From the NCBI RefSeq assembly GCF_000697965.2, contig NZ_CP015881.1, forward strand, positions 1,599,501 through 1,663,500: a DNA stretch of 64,000 nt. The letters run 5' to 3'. Both the position numbers and the translations under genes were made by a program. Source of the DNA: Ensifer adhaerens (GTDB lineage: Bacteria; Pseudomonadota; Alphaproteobacteria; Rhizobiales; Rhizobiaceae). Below, in pieces: positions 26,336-34,330 of this stretch. The notes under the pieces were generated by a model, which was not told where the DNA came from, made no database searches, and saw nothing but the letters and a program-made list of their open reading frames with translations. Position 1 is the first letter of the stretch. Every line of letters begins with the position of its first letter.

Positions 26336-27175
26336 CTAGTACTCCGGGGCGACACCGAAGACGAACTCCACCTTGTCGCCCGTCATGTTGAAATATTGGT
26401 GATCGAAACCCGCCGGAAGCCGTCGCGCGGGTTGAGCTCGAACCAGACCTGGCTTTCGGCATCGGGCACATGGATGTTCAAGATACCCGACACCAAGTAG
26501 AGGCATTCGTCACCCTTGTGGCGCTCCATGCCGGTGCGTTTTCCCGAAAGCAGCGTCGTCTTGCCGACGGTGAGCTGATCGGTCGCGCAATAGAGGCCGG
26601 TATAGGCGCCCTGCGTTTGCCGATCGAGGCTTAAGAGCAGATCGGCATCGCGCATCGAATGGATTGTCCTGGCCTTCCGCTGGGCGTCGGCGTCCATCGG
26701 CCAGCGACCGATGGACTCGCTCTGGCCATAGCGCGATTGCTCGATCTCGATATACGGCTTGGTGCGCGCATAGGGGCCTGACGTGCCCTTGGCCGGCGGC
26801 GGCGCGAAGAATTCCAGCACGCGGACCTGCTCGTTGCCAAGGTTGAAACCGTGGTGCCAGGTTTCCTTGCGGAAGAACAGCGCCTCGCCTTCCTTCGCGA
26901 TGCAGAATTCACCCGTCTCGGGGTTGGCAAGGCCAAGTGTACCGCTCAGCACGTAGAGAACCTCGTACGCCCCGAAGATCGCGGGAGGCCATCGTATGCT
27001 TGAAGCAGCCGCCGGGCTGCATGAAGACGATCTGGTGAATGCTTTCCGTCGAGGCGTAGATCCAGCCGTCAACGAGACCGGCATTTTCCTCGCCCCAGAG
27101 ATGCCGCGTGACGCCGGCATAGGGGATGTGGCTAGGACGATCAAAGACAGGACGGGGAGACGGCTTGTATCCCAT
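26336..27175 (-). pseudogene. Bicupin protein gene disrupted by two frameshifts
   Basis: Three frames must be joined to read one two-cupin protein of about 278 residues. Frame one starts at ATG 27175 (MGYKPSPRPVFDRP) and fits to GGCFKHT near 26995. Frame two carries most of the protein from IFGAYEVLYVLSGT, with cupin motifs around WHHGFNLGNEQVRV and HKGDECLYLVSG. Near 26415 it must shift again to reach GFDHQYFNMTG and end at VAPEY. The first change equals one inserted or two deleted bases; the second equals one deleted base. Since the coding text is otherwise well preserved, sequencing error or very recent decay is likely. No substrate can be named. Confidence 0.7.
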
Positions 27176-27222
27176 TGGTAAACTCCTTGGTTCTGGGCGC
27201 GAAGCGGCGCGCCGATGTGTGT

Positions 27223-27250
27223 GGGGGGGGGGGGGGGGGGGGGGGGGGGG
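27223..27250 (+). repeat. Homopolymer of 28 G
   Basis: An uninterrupted run of 28 G residues, preceded by GTGTGT. It lies 48 bases upstream of the bicupin start, and an RpiR coding fragment starts immediately after it. Such a long poly-G tract is exceptional in a bacterial chromosome and may be an assembly or sequencing artefact. Confidence 0.95.
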
Positions 27251-27385
27251 AGGTCAGTCTGCGCCGTCTCGCCGACGACGGTCGCCCGTTTTGCGACCGT
27301 CCTTGGTTTCGATGACTTCCGCGACCTGAAGGCGTTCTTTCAACAACACCTGCGAAATGCGCGGATGGTCTCCGCCTCAGCATAG
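27251..27385 (+). pseudogene. RpiR-family regulator fragment (HTH only)
   Basis: Directly after the poly-G tract an open frame reads VSPTTVARFATVLGFDDFRD and on to FFQQHLRN, the recognition-helix half of an RpiR-type HTH, before stopping at 27385. The first helices of the HTH and the whole SIS sugar-phosphate domain are missing. It has no start codon or RBS. It is orientated away from the bicupin gene, as a regulator would be if this had been a divergent pair. Both ends are lost, so it is non-functional as it stands. Confidence 0.6.
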
Positions 27386-27390
27386 AACAC

Positions 27391-28485
27391 TCACGCGGCC
27401 TGTTGCGGCAGCGGCCCGACATAGAGCGAACGCGGCCGGATAAGGCGGCCTTCCAGCGCCTGCTCGCGGGCATGGGCGATCCAGCCGACGGTGCGACCGA
27501 TCGCGAACACGCCGGTGAAGGCGTCGCGCGGGAAGCGCAGCGCATCGAGCAGCAGCGCCGTGTAGAACTCGACGTTGACGTCGAGCGGGCGGTCGGGCTT
27601 GCGCACCTTCAGGACGGCGAGCGCCGATTGTTCGACCTCTTCTGCCAGTCGAATGCGATCGCGGTTGGCCGGATGCGCAGCGATCAGTCGTTTCAGCGCG
27701 CCCTTCAGCGCATCGGCGCGGGGGTCGCGGACACGATAGACACGGTGGCCAAAGCCCATCAGCCGTTCGCCGTGGTCGAGCGCGTCGGAAAGCCAGGCCT
27801 CCGCATTCTCAGGCGTTCCAATCGCGTCCAGCATGTCGAGCACCGGACCAGGCGCGCCGCCATGGAGCGGCCCCTTGAGCGCCCCGATGGCGGCAAGCAC
27901 CGAAGAGGTGAGACCGGCCTTGGTGGAGGCGACCACGCGTGAGGCGAAGGTCGAGGCGTTGAGGCCGTGGTCCGAGATCGTCACCAGATAGGCGTCGAGC
28001 GCCGCCACTTCTTGTCTGCTCGGCACCTTGGCACAGAGCATCGCCAGGATATCGGCGGCGTGCGACAGCGCCGGCGTCGGCGCGACCGGAGCTTCACCGC
28101 TCTTCATGCGCAGCGCCGCCGGCAGGAAGACGGCCGGCGCGGCGAGCAGACGTAGGGCCGTATCGAGGTCCTCCCCATCCGGGAGCCGGGCGATGAGCGC
28201 GCGCATGATGTCGACCGGCGGCAGTTCCAGCAACGCATCGTCGATGGCGCCAACATGGGCGAACACTTCCGCTCGCTTCTCACCCAGCCGCTTCGCGAGT
28301 TCAACCCGGTCCGGCATCGGCCCAAGCAGCCCCTCGAACAACAGCGCCACGACATCCTCATAGCTTGCGTGGCCGGCCAGGTGATCGAGCGAGACGCCGC
28401 GGATGATCAATTGACCCGCCTCGCCGTCAACATGGGAGAGCTGCGTTTCGGCGGCGACGACGTCTTCAAGTCCGTTCTTCATCAT
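27391..28485 (-). CDS. Citrate synthase/2-methylcitrate synthase family enzyme
   Basis: A 364-residue citrate synthase-type protein, shorter than the housekeeping hexameric GltA. Active-site regions are recognisable: LKGPLHGGAPG with the first catalytic His, MGFGHRVYRVRDPR with the second His, and LDVNVEFYTALLL with the Asp. AGGAG lies seven bases before ATG 28485; an in-frame TTG at 28488 is less likely. It would condense an acyl-CoA with oxaloacetate; citrate and methylcitrate synthase cannot be separated from sequence alone. It is divergent from an HTH-fused paralogue, a recurrent pair in rhizobia. Confidence 0.88.
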   Translation of the reverse strand: MMKNGLEDVVAAETQLSHVDGEAGQLIIRGVSLDHLAGHASYEDVVALLFEGLLGPMPDRVELAKRLGEKRAEVFAHVGAIDDALLELPPVDIMRALIARLPDGEDLDTALRLLAAPAVFLPAALRMKSGEAPVAPTPALSHAADILAMLCAKVPSRQEVAALDAYLVTISDHGLNASTFASRVVASTKAGLTSSVLAAIGALKGPLHGGAPGPVLDMLDAIGTPENAEAWLSDALDHGERLMGFGHRVYRVRDPRADALKGALKRLIAAHPANRDRIRLAEEVEQSALAVLKVRKPDRPLDVNVEFYTALLLDALRFPRDAFTGVFAIGRTVGWIAHAREQALEGRLIRPRSLYVGPLPQQAA

Positions 28486-28526
28486 CAAGTTTCTCCTTTA
28501 CGCCGAGGATGATCCGACCTAGACCT

Positions 28527-28556
28527 ATTGACGTCAATCTTGATGCTATTGATCAA
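28527..28556. promoter_or_regulatory. Palindromes in the divergent citrate synthase promoter
   Basis: A perfect 12-base palindrome ATTGACGTCAAT (28527-28538) and an 8-base palindrome TTGATCAA (28549-28556) lie in the 72-base gap between the two divergent starts. They are candidate operators, possibly for the HTH of the downstream fusion protein. Confidence 0.5.
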
Positions 28557-28557
28557 C

Positions 28558-29688
28558 ATGAATACACTCTGGATCACCGCCGAAGAGGCGCTCGCCAAGC
28601 TCGGCAGCAAACGGCAGACGCTCTATGCCAATGTCAGCCGCGGCCGCATTCGCGCCAAGCCCGACCCCGCCGACCCGCGCCGCAGCCTCTACCAGGCCGA
28701 CGACGTGCACCGGCTGGCCGAGCGCCACGCCGGCAGGCGGCAGGCGGCGGTCGTGGCGGCCGAGACGATCCGCTGGGGCGAGCCGGTACTGCCAACGACG
28801 ATCTCCAGCATCGCCGGAGGGCAGCTCTCCTACCGCGGCAGCAACGCGATCGAACTTGCCACCACAGCGACCCTGGAGGAGGTCGCCGCCCTGCTCTGGC
28901 TGACACCGGCGGCGGTTGTTGTTCCAGCGCGCGATCCCGGCAGCAGCCAATCGCGGCTAGCAACGACCTTTACGCTTCTCGCCGGGCGCATCGAAGCCGA
29001 CCTGCCGGCGCTCGGACGCAGGCCCGCCATCCTGAAGGCCGAGGCCGCCGAGGTGCTGGCGACCGTTGCCGCCGGACTTGCGCCGTCGCGGGAAAATGTG
29101 CCGCTGCACGAGCGCCTGGCGCAGGGCTGGGAGCGGCCGGAGGCGGCGGAGCCGATCCGCCGATGCCTGGTGCTGACGGCGGAACACGAGCTCAACGTTT
29201 CCGCCTTTGCAGCACGGGTCACCGCGTCGTCCGGCGCCGCACTTTCCGCCGCCACACTTTCGGGGCTTGCCACCCTCACCGGCCCCAGGCACGGCGGCGC
29301 CTGGCTGAGCGTCACGCGGCTTGCCGAACAGGCGGCCGTGGGCGGGGTGCGCGAGGCGATCCGTACCATGCTGTCTTCGGACGGCGTGGTCCGGGCTTTC
29401 GGCCACCGGCTCTATCCGGACGGCGACCCGCGCGCGAAGGCCATCATGTCGAGCTTCGACGTGCCGCCGCTCTATGCCGCGCTGGCCGAGGCCGGCGAGG
29501 AACTGCTCGGAGAACCGGCCAATCTCGACTTCTCTCTGGCGGCGCTCGCTGCTGCCTATGATCTACCCGATGACGCGCCGATGGTGATATTCGCCCTTGC
29601 ACGCACCGTCGGCTGGCTCGCGCACGCAATGGAACAGGTCGTCAGCGGCGATCTGATCCGGCCGCGCGCCCACTATGCCGGATCGTAG
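28558..29688 (+). CDS. Citrate synthase-like protein fused to an N-terminal HTH domain
   Basis: A 376-residue protein. Residues about 1-55 form an excisionase/MerR-like HTH (WITAEEALAKLGSKRQTLYA then VSRGRIRAKPDP, YQADDVHRLAERHAGRR). Residues about 70-376 are a citrate synthase fold with GPRHGGAW, RAFGHRLYPDGDPRAKA and a C-terminal IRPRAHY. The catalytic His and Asp positions appear retained (NLDFSLAAL). ATG 28558 is chosen because it begins the HTH; the frame is open slightly further upstream without an RBS. It may be an enzyme with DNA-binding autoregulation or a metabolite-sensing regulator derived from the enzyme. Confidence 0.82.
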   Translation: MNTLWITAEEALAKLGSKRQTLYANVSRGRIRAKPDPADPRRSLYQADDVHRLAERHAGRRQAAVVAAETIRWGEPVLPTTISSIAGGQLSYRGSNAIELATTATLEEVAALLWLTPAAVVVPARDPGSSQSRLATTFTLLAGRIEADLPALGRRPAILKAEAAEVLATVAAGLAPSRENVPLHERLAQGWERPEAAEPIRRCLVLTAEHELNVSAFAARVTASSGAALSAATLSGLATLTGPRHGGAWLSVTRLAEQAAVGGVREAIRTMLSSDGVVRAFGHRLYPDGDPRAKAIMSSFDVPPLYAALAEAGEELLGEPANLDFSLAALAAAYDLPDDAPMVIFALARTVGWLAHAMEQVVSGDLIRPRAHYAGS

Positions 29689-30014
29689 CTCCTCCTCCGC
29701 GCCCTCAGCCCTAAGCTCGATTGACTAGAAAAGGCGCGGGCGGGCGGCCGCAAAAGGGCCACAATACGCGCCTGGGGAAAGAATATCCGTCAATCTGGAG
29801 CGAATTGGCCTTTATTAAATAATGTTAATGAAGCGGATTTCCGGAGATGTTTGCCGAAATATTACGCGTTATTAACATGACGGCGGCGCATGGAAGTAAT
29901 ACCTTCATTTTCGAGACTGAATATTGCCGGCGACCGCTTCGGCCGTGACGCGACAATAGGAGACAGCCTCGAACGGAAGCGCGCGGCGCTTCCTTCAATT
30001 CAGGAGATGCAGTC
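29689..30014. other. Intergenic region with AT-rich core, no gene seen
   Basis: These 326 bases hold a GC-rich half followed by an AT-rich core (about 29805-29915) with several TTAA elements. The core probably carries the promoter of the small exported protein gene. No RNA gene or convincing hairpin was recognised. Confidence 0.4.
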
Positions 30015-30461
30015 ATGCGCTCGCCTTTCAAGACCACCACCATCGCAACCGTCGCCCTCGTTCTCTTAAGCGGTGCCGCCTTTGCTGCCGATCACCACGA
30101 TTTCGGCCGCGACAACGACAAGGGTGCCTATACCGGCGATTACTACCAGGGCATTTTCGCCCAGGACGACATGGCAACCCCGGCCATGCCGGTCTACCGG
30201 ACACCGACCCACATGGCATCGACGCGGCTCGATCACGTCGTGCATGAACTCCGGGTCGACAACCACCGCATCAAAGCCGACCGCGAACAGGGCAAGCTGA
30301 CGGCAGCAAACTACCGGAAGCTTGAACGCGAAGACGGTGCTGTGCGCGCCGACGCCGTCAAGACCGCCGCCGCCCATCACGGCATGCTGCCGGCCCAGTC
30401 CTACGCCCGGCTCCAGGGTGACGTTCGCCATCTCGACCGCGACATCGCCCGAATGGCTTGA
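30015..30461 (+). CDS. Small exported protein of unknown function
   Basis: A 148-residue protein with a signal peptide (about residues 1-24, ending SGAAFA). The mature protein is hydrophilic, with a Tyr/Asp-rich N-terminal part and a C-terminal half of charged helices (HELRVDNHRIKADREQGKL and similar) that may form a coiled coil. CAGGAGATG lies before the start. It looks like a rhizobial periplasmic protein of unknown role. A 10-bp hairpin follows the stop. The Deg-type protease gene downstream may or may not share its transcript. Confidence 0.75.
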   Translation: MRSPFKTTTIATVALVLLSGAAFAADHHDFGRDNDKGAYTGDYYQGIFAQDDMATPAMPVYRTPTHMASTRLDHVVHELRVDNHRIKADREQGKLTAANYRKLEREDGAVRADAVKTAAAHHGMLPAQSYARLQGDVRHLDRDIARMA

Positions 30462-30473
30462 CCGACACGTTGA

Positions 30474-30497
30474 GGCTCACCCGTCTTCGGGTGAGCC
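30474..30497 (+). terminator. Perfect 10-bp hairpin after the small exported protein gene
   Basis: GGCTCACCCG (30474-30483), loop TCTT, CGGGTGAGCC (30488-30497). The stem is strong but lacks a T-tract, so it may end transcription only partly or protect the upstream mRNA. Confidence 0.6.
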
Positions 30498-30654
30498 GTA
30501 ACCGATGGGGCCGGGCCCGCTCAAGGGCCTGGTCCTTCGGCAACCAGACCGCCCCTTAATCCAATGCCGGCCGACGGTGCCCGCAGACCCGACCTGCCTC
30601 GGGCTGCGTCCGGCCAAGTTCGTCCGGCAAACAGGCAGCGAAAGGAACAGGATC

Positions 30655-31836
30655 ATGTCAAACATTCTCACGAGGTATCGAGCTGCCGCCCTCCTTGGCG
30701 CAGCCGTCATCATTGCGCCCTTGTCCGTAGCAGCCTTCACAGGCCATGACGTGGCCGCTGCGGCGGCCAGTCCGGCCGTTGCAGTCCCGGCCACATCCGG
30801 CGGATCCTTCGCGCCGGTCGTGTCGGCAGACAAGCCGGCGGTCGTCACCGTGACGACCGTGATCAAGGCCGACAACGCCGGTGCGAGCGAACCGTCGCAA
30901 CCGGGCGGAAATTCGCCCTTCGACGAACAATTCCGCCAATTCTTCCACGATCAGGGCATCCCCTTGCCGGACCAGGCGCCTGAGCAGCGTCAGCCTCAAC
31001 GGGCCGAAGCGCTCGGCTCCGGTTTCATCGTGACCGCGGACGGCTACGTCGTCACCAACAACCACGTCATCGACAAGGCATCGAGCATCATGGTGACGCT
31101 CGACGACGGCACGCAAGTGCCGGCCAAGCTTGTCGGCGCTGACCCGAAGAACGACCTCGCAGTCCTGAAGATCACGGCGCCGAAGCCGCTCGCAACAGTT
31201 GCCTGGGGCGATTCCGACACCTTGCGGGTTGGCGACCAGGTGCTGGCGATCGGCAACCCGTTCGGCATCGGCACGACGGTCACGTCGGGGATCGTCTCGG
31301 CGCGCGGCCGCGACCTGCACAGCGGTCCCTATGACGATTTCATCCAGATTGACGCCCCGATCAACCACGGCAATTCCGGCGGACCGCTGGTCGATGCAAA
31401 GGGCCAGGTGGTCGGCATCAACACGGCGATCTATTCGCCGAACGGCGGTAGCGTCGGCGTCGGCTTCGCCATCCCCTCGGACCAGGCGCAAAAGGTCGTC
31501 ACTGAGTTGATGAAGGATGGTTCGATCCAGCACGGCTTCATCGGCGTGCAGATACAGCCGGTCACGGCTGATATCGCCGACGCCATCGGCCTTGCCCAGC
31601 CTGAGGGCGCGCTCGTTGCCGGCGTCAATGGCGGAACGCCCGCCGCCAAGGCCGGCATCAAGGCCGGCGACATCATCATCGCGCTTGGCGGCAACCCGGT
31701 GAAGTCGCCGCGTGACCTGTCGCGCATGGTCGCCGACCTCTCGCCCGGCACCTCGAAGAACCTGAGCCTATGGCGGACCGGCAAGACGAAGGATGTTGCG
31801 ATCACGATCGGCGACAATGCCGCAGACCAGCAGTAA
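30655..31836 (+). CDS. Periplasmic Deg/HtrA-type serine protease with one PDZ domain
   Basis: A 393-residue S1C protease. An N-terminal hydrophobic segment (about residues 10-30) targets it to the envelope. The catalytic triad is visible: His in VTNNHVID, Asp in PKNDLAVLK and Ser in NHGNSGGPL. Only one PDZ domain follows (about 295-385), as in DegS-like proteins, where DegP-type proteins have two. ATG 30655 is preceded by AAAGGA; the longer open frame has no RBS. It should degrade misfolded envelope proteins. Confidence 0.9.
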   Translation: MSNILTRYRAAALLGAAVIIAPLSVAAFTGHDVAAAAASPAVAVPATSGGSFAPVVSADKPAVVTVTTVIKADNAGASEPSQPGGNSPFDEQFRQFFHDQGIPLPDQAPEQRQPQRAEALGSGFIVTADGYVVTNNHVIDKASSIMVTLDDGTQVPAKLVGADPKNDLAVLKITAPKPLATVAWGDSDTLRVGDQVLAIGNPFGIGTTVTSGIVSARGRDLHSGPYDDFIQIDAPINHGNSGGPLVDAKGQVVGINTAIYSPNGGSVGVGFAIPSDQAQKVVTELMKDGSIQHGFIGVQIQPVTADIADAIGLAQPEGALVAGVNGGTPAAKAGIKAGDIIIALGGNPVKSPRDLSRMVADLSPGTSKNLSLWRTGKTKDVAITIGDNAADQQ

Positions 31837-31875
31837 CCGTCGCAAGTACGTCACCGCACACCTTGCCTCCAACCA

Positions 31876-31898
31876 GCCCGGCCGCACCGCGGCCGGGC
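31876..31898. terminator. Hairpin between convergent protease and AraC genes
   Basis: GCCCGGCCGC (31876-31885), loop ACC, GCGGCCGGGC (31889-31898): a perfect 10-bp GC-rich stem in the gap between two convergent genes. It may serve both directions. No T-tract on either side. Confidence 0.55.
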
Positions 31899-31914
31899 AT
31901 CGCCATGGCATCAG

Positions 31915-32946
31915 TCAGGCGGCAAGCGCTCCGGTCCGGTTCTGCTCGCGCCAGGCGACGGGGCTCAAGTCGGTGACGCGGCGAAACTCGCGATTAAAAT
32001 TCGATTTCGTCTGAAAGCCGGATTCCAGCATGGCCGCGGTCACCGACATGTCGGTTTCGCGCAACAGCCGGCAGGCCTCAGCAATCCGGATATCGTTGAT
32101 GTATTGCGAGACGTTCTTGCCCGCCAGCCGATTGACGGCGGTCGATATCTGCCGGGCGGGCAGGCCCGCGCGCCGCGCCAGACGTGACAAGGTGAGGTTT
32201 TCGTCGCGGGCCAGTTTCTGACTGACGAGCAGTTGATCGATCCTGTCGAGGATTTCGCGGTCCTGCGGCTTTGCAACAGGATCCTCGTCGGTGACCGCGC
32301 CGGCGGCCGGAAGCGCACGCGCACGGTCCGCGACCATGGCTGTCAGCCCGATGAAGAGCAGGCCCAGCAAGTTCGCGTTACTGACGATGAGGCCGATATT
32401 CGCGCCCCTCGTCCATTCGAAATCCAGAAGGATCGCAAGATCGAAGAGCGCCGAAAGGCAGAGCGAGAACGCGGCAATGAGCAAGGCGCGGTGCGCCGCG
32501 GCCGCACCTTCGAAGCGCGCTTCCTCCAGCGCATCCGTACCGACGCGCGCCAGGTTCAGGAGCGCCAGCGCGTATCCGACATATTCGACGATCAAGGCGA
32601 AATCGATGTAGCGCGGCGCGAACAGCACGAGCGCGAACATACCGATCGTCGGCGCCGCATGGACCCACCCCGCCGCAGCAGCACTGCGCTCGTCTCTGCG
32701 GATCAGGCTGTGGAAACTCGCAAGCACCAGCGGCGGCACACCGCTCGCAAGCACCGGCAGCGCAAACTTCAACGCAGTGACGTCATAGCCCCAACGCAGC
32801 CCGACGATCACCGACTGGAGCGCACAGAGCGCCACCAGAGCGAGGAACGGCCGGTTGCGCCGCCCTGGCTCGTCGCCATGCAGCATGAACGCAAGCAGGA
32901 TAAGAAGCAGCAAGGCGACGACGAACGGGAGCGGCAGAAAGATCAA
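31915..32946 (-). CDS. Membrane-tethered AraC-family transcriptional regulator
   Basis: A 343-residue protein. The first about 220 residues are hydrophobic with roughly seven predicted membrane segments, the first being FLPLPFVVALLLLILLAFML. The last about 110 residues are an AraC/XylS HTH domain (TLSRLARRAGLPARQISTAV, then ESGFQTKSNFNREFRRV). TTG 32946 has AAGGA eight bases upstream and begins the first membrane helix; the open frame continues upstream but reads through low-complexity repeat DNA. It probably senses an envelope or external signal. It is divergent from an exported hydrolase, its most likely target. Confidence 0.8.
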   Translation of the reverse strand: MIFLPLPFVVALLLLILLAFMLHGDEPGRRNRPFLALVALCALQSVIVGLRWGYDVTALKFALPVLASGVPPLVLASFHSLIRRDERSAAAAGWVHAAPTIGMFALVLFAPRYIDFALIVEYVGYALALLNLARVGTDALEEARFEGAAAAHRALLIAAFSLCLSALFDLAILLDFEWTRGANIGLIVSNANLLGLLFIGLTAMVADRARALPAAGAVTDEDPVAKPQDREILDRIDQLLVSQKLARDENLTLSRLARRAGLPARQISTAVNRLAGKNVSQYINDIRIAEACRLLRETDMSVTAAMLESGFQTKSNFNREFRRVTDLSPVAWREQNRTGALAA

Positions 32947-32960
32947 GGCATGTCCTTCAG

Positions 32961-33003
32961 ACAAAGGCGGGCAGACAAAGGCGGGCAGACAAACGGCAGG
33001 CAG
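32961..33003. repeat. Tandem 14-base repeat in the divergent AraC/hydrolase gap
   Basis: ACAAAGGCGGGCAG is repeated exactly at 32961-32974 and 32975-32988, with a degenerate third copy after it. It starts 15 bases upstream of the AraC gene's TTG, on its leader. Confidence 0.7.
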
Positions 33004-33142
33004 GCGAGCGGCAAGCAGGCATTTCGATGGGCGGATCATTGCCCAGATCGCGATTCGGGACGACCTCAATCGCGATCGAGGACGCGGACAAGCGGGGCGT
33101 CGGTGACGATCGGCCGTCTTTTCCAACACAGCGAGATGCCCA

Positions 33143-34204
33143 ATGCCCCTCCTCCAGTTCATTCCCGCCGCTGCCTTCCTTCTGAGCCTGGCCGCCTCGG
33201 CGCAAGCCGATGACGTCGGCGTCCGCGAGATCGACGTTGCCGCACCGAAGCGGGAACGCCAACTCGCCGTCACCGTCTGGTATCCCGCCAAAGCCGGCGG
33301 TGAGCCGGTGCTTGTCGGCGACAATCGCATCTTCGAGGGATCGCCCGCATCGAAGAACGCCCCCTTGCGCGAGGGCCGGTATCCGCTGGTGGTTCTGTCC
33401 CATGGTTCGGGCGGCCGCGTCGAGGCGATGAGCTGGCTTGCGGCCGAGCTCGCGGCGGCCGGCTTCATCGTCGCCGGCCCCAACCATCCCGGCACCACCA
33501 GCGGCGACTCGACGCCTGCCAACACGCCGAAGCTTTGGGAAAGGACGGCCGACCTCTCGGCATTGATCGACACGTTCACCCGGGATCCGCAATGGAGCGC
33601 TGCAATCGACCCCGGGCGGATCGCCGTCCTCGGATTCTCTCTCGGCGGCTCGACCGCCATGGAGATTTCAGGGGCAAGAGCGAGCCTCGAGGCCTATGCC
33701 GGCTACTGCGACAGCTACGGCAAGTGGGATTGCGCCTGGTTCGTCGGCGGCAGGGGCTATGTCGACGACACGCCGGTCGACGTCGACAAGCTCGATCTTC
33801 GCACCGTCGACAAGGCGCGTTTCGAGCAGTCGAACCGGGATCCTCGGATCAAAGGCGCCGTACTCGTCGACCCCGGCCTCGCCCAGGCCTATGTGGAAGA
33901 CAGCCTCAAGGCGATCGCGATCCCGATGCATTTCATCAATCTCGGCAGCAAGGAGACGATCCCGCTTGCGGTCGCTTCCGAGCCGCTGGCGGCGCTGACG
34001 CCGAAGGGCTCCTATGCCACGGTCGCCGGAGCAGACCACTTCAGCTTCCTGCCGATATGCAAGGACGGCGCTGCCGAACTGCTTGAATCCTTCGGCGAGG
34101 TCGATCCGATTTGCGGCACGACGGAACGGCCGCGCGCCGATATTCATGCCGAGATCAGCAAGCTGACCCGCGAGGCCCTGCAGAAAACACTGGCGAATCG
34201 ATAG
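33143..34204 (+). CDS. Exported alpha/beta hydrolase (dienelactone hydrolase/PAF-acetylhydrolase-like)
   Basis: A 353-residue hydrolase with a signal peptide (about residues 1-22, ending ASAQA). The core shows VWYPAK, VVLSHGSGG (oxyanion region), and the nucleophile elbow GFSLGGS. A C-terminal ADHFSFLPIC supplies the catalytic His. Cysteines in the mature part fit a periplasmic location. Family members hydrolyse lipids, lactones or esters; the substrate is unknown. It is divergent from the membrane-tethered AraC regulator. Confidence 0.8.
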   Translation: MPLLQFIPAAAFLLSLAASAQADDVGVREIDVAAPKRERQLAVTVWYPAKAGGEPVLVGDNRIFEGSPASKNAPLREGRYPLVVLSHGSGGRVEAMSWLAAELAAAGFIVAGPNHPGTTSGDSTPANTPKLWERTADLSALIDTFTRDPQWSAAIDPGRIAVLGFSLGGSTAMEISGARASLEAYAGYCDSYGKWDCAWFVGGRGYVDDTPVDVDKLDLRTVDKARFEQSNRDPRIKGAVLVDPGLAQAYVEDSLKAIAIPMHFINLGSKETIPLAVASEPLAALTPKGSYATVAGADHFSFLPICKDGAAELLESFGEVDPICGTTERPRADIHAEISKLTREALQKTLANR

Positions 34205-34221
34205 CATCGTCATACTGGCCG

Positions 34222-34246
34222 CAGGGCGATGACACGCGTCGCCCTG
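34222..34246. terminator. Hairpin between convergent hydrolase and reductase genes
   Basis: CAGGGCGA (34222-34229) and TCGCCCTG (34239-34246) form an 8-bp stem with a 9-base loop, 17 bases after the hydrolase stop. No T-tract. Confidence 0.45.
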
Positions 34247-34330
34247 TGCTCGGTCTGTTCGATTTCGGTCTTGCCCGGAGAGATGGCATCGTCCGAGGAG
34301 ACGAGAAGCTGCCATCGCTCTGGTCCGCTG

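Noticed and set aside
27223..27250. Poly-G as a phase-variation tract within a coding gene
   Set aside because: It is not inside an intact reading frame, and nearby frameshifts and truncation make artefact or scar more likely.
29811..29828. TTAA-N6-TTAA in the AT-rich region upstream of the small exported protein gene, similar to a CtrA site
   Set aside because: Spacing is 6, not 7, the element is almost 190 bases from the gene start, and TTAA is frequent in this AT-rich stretch.
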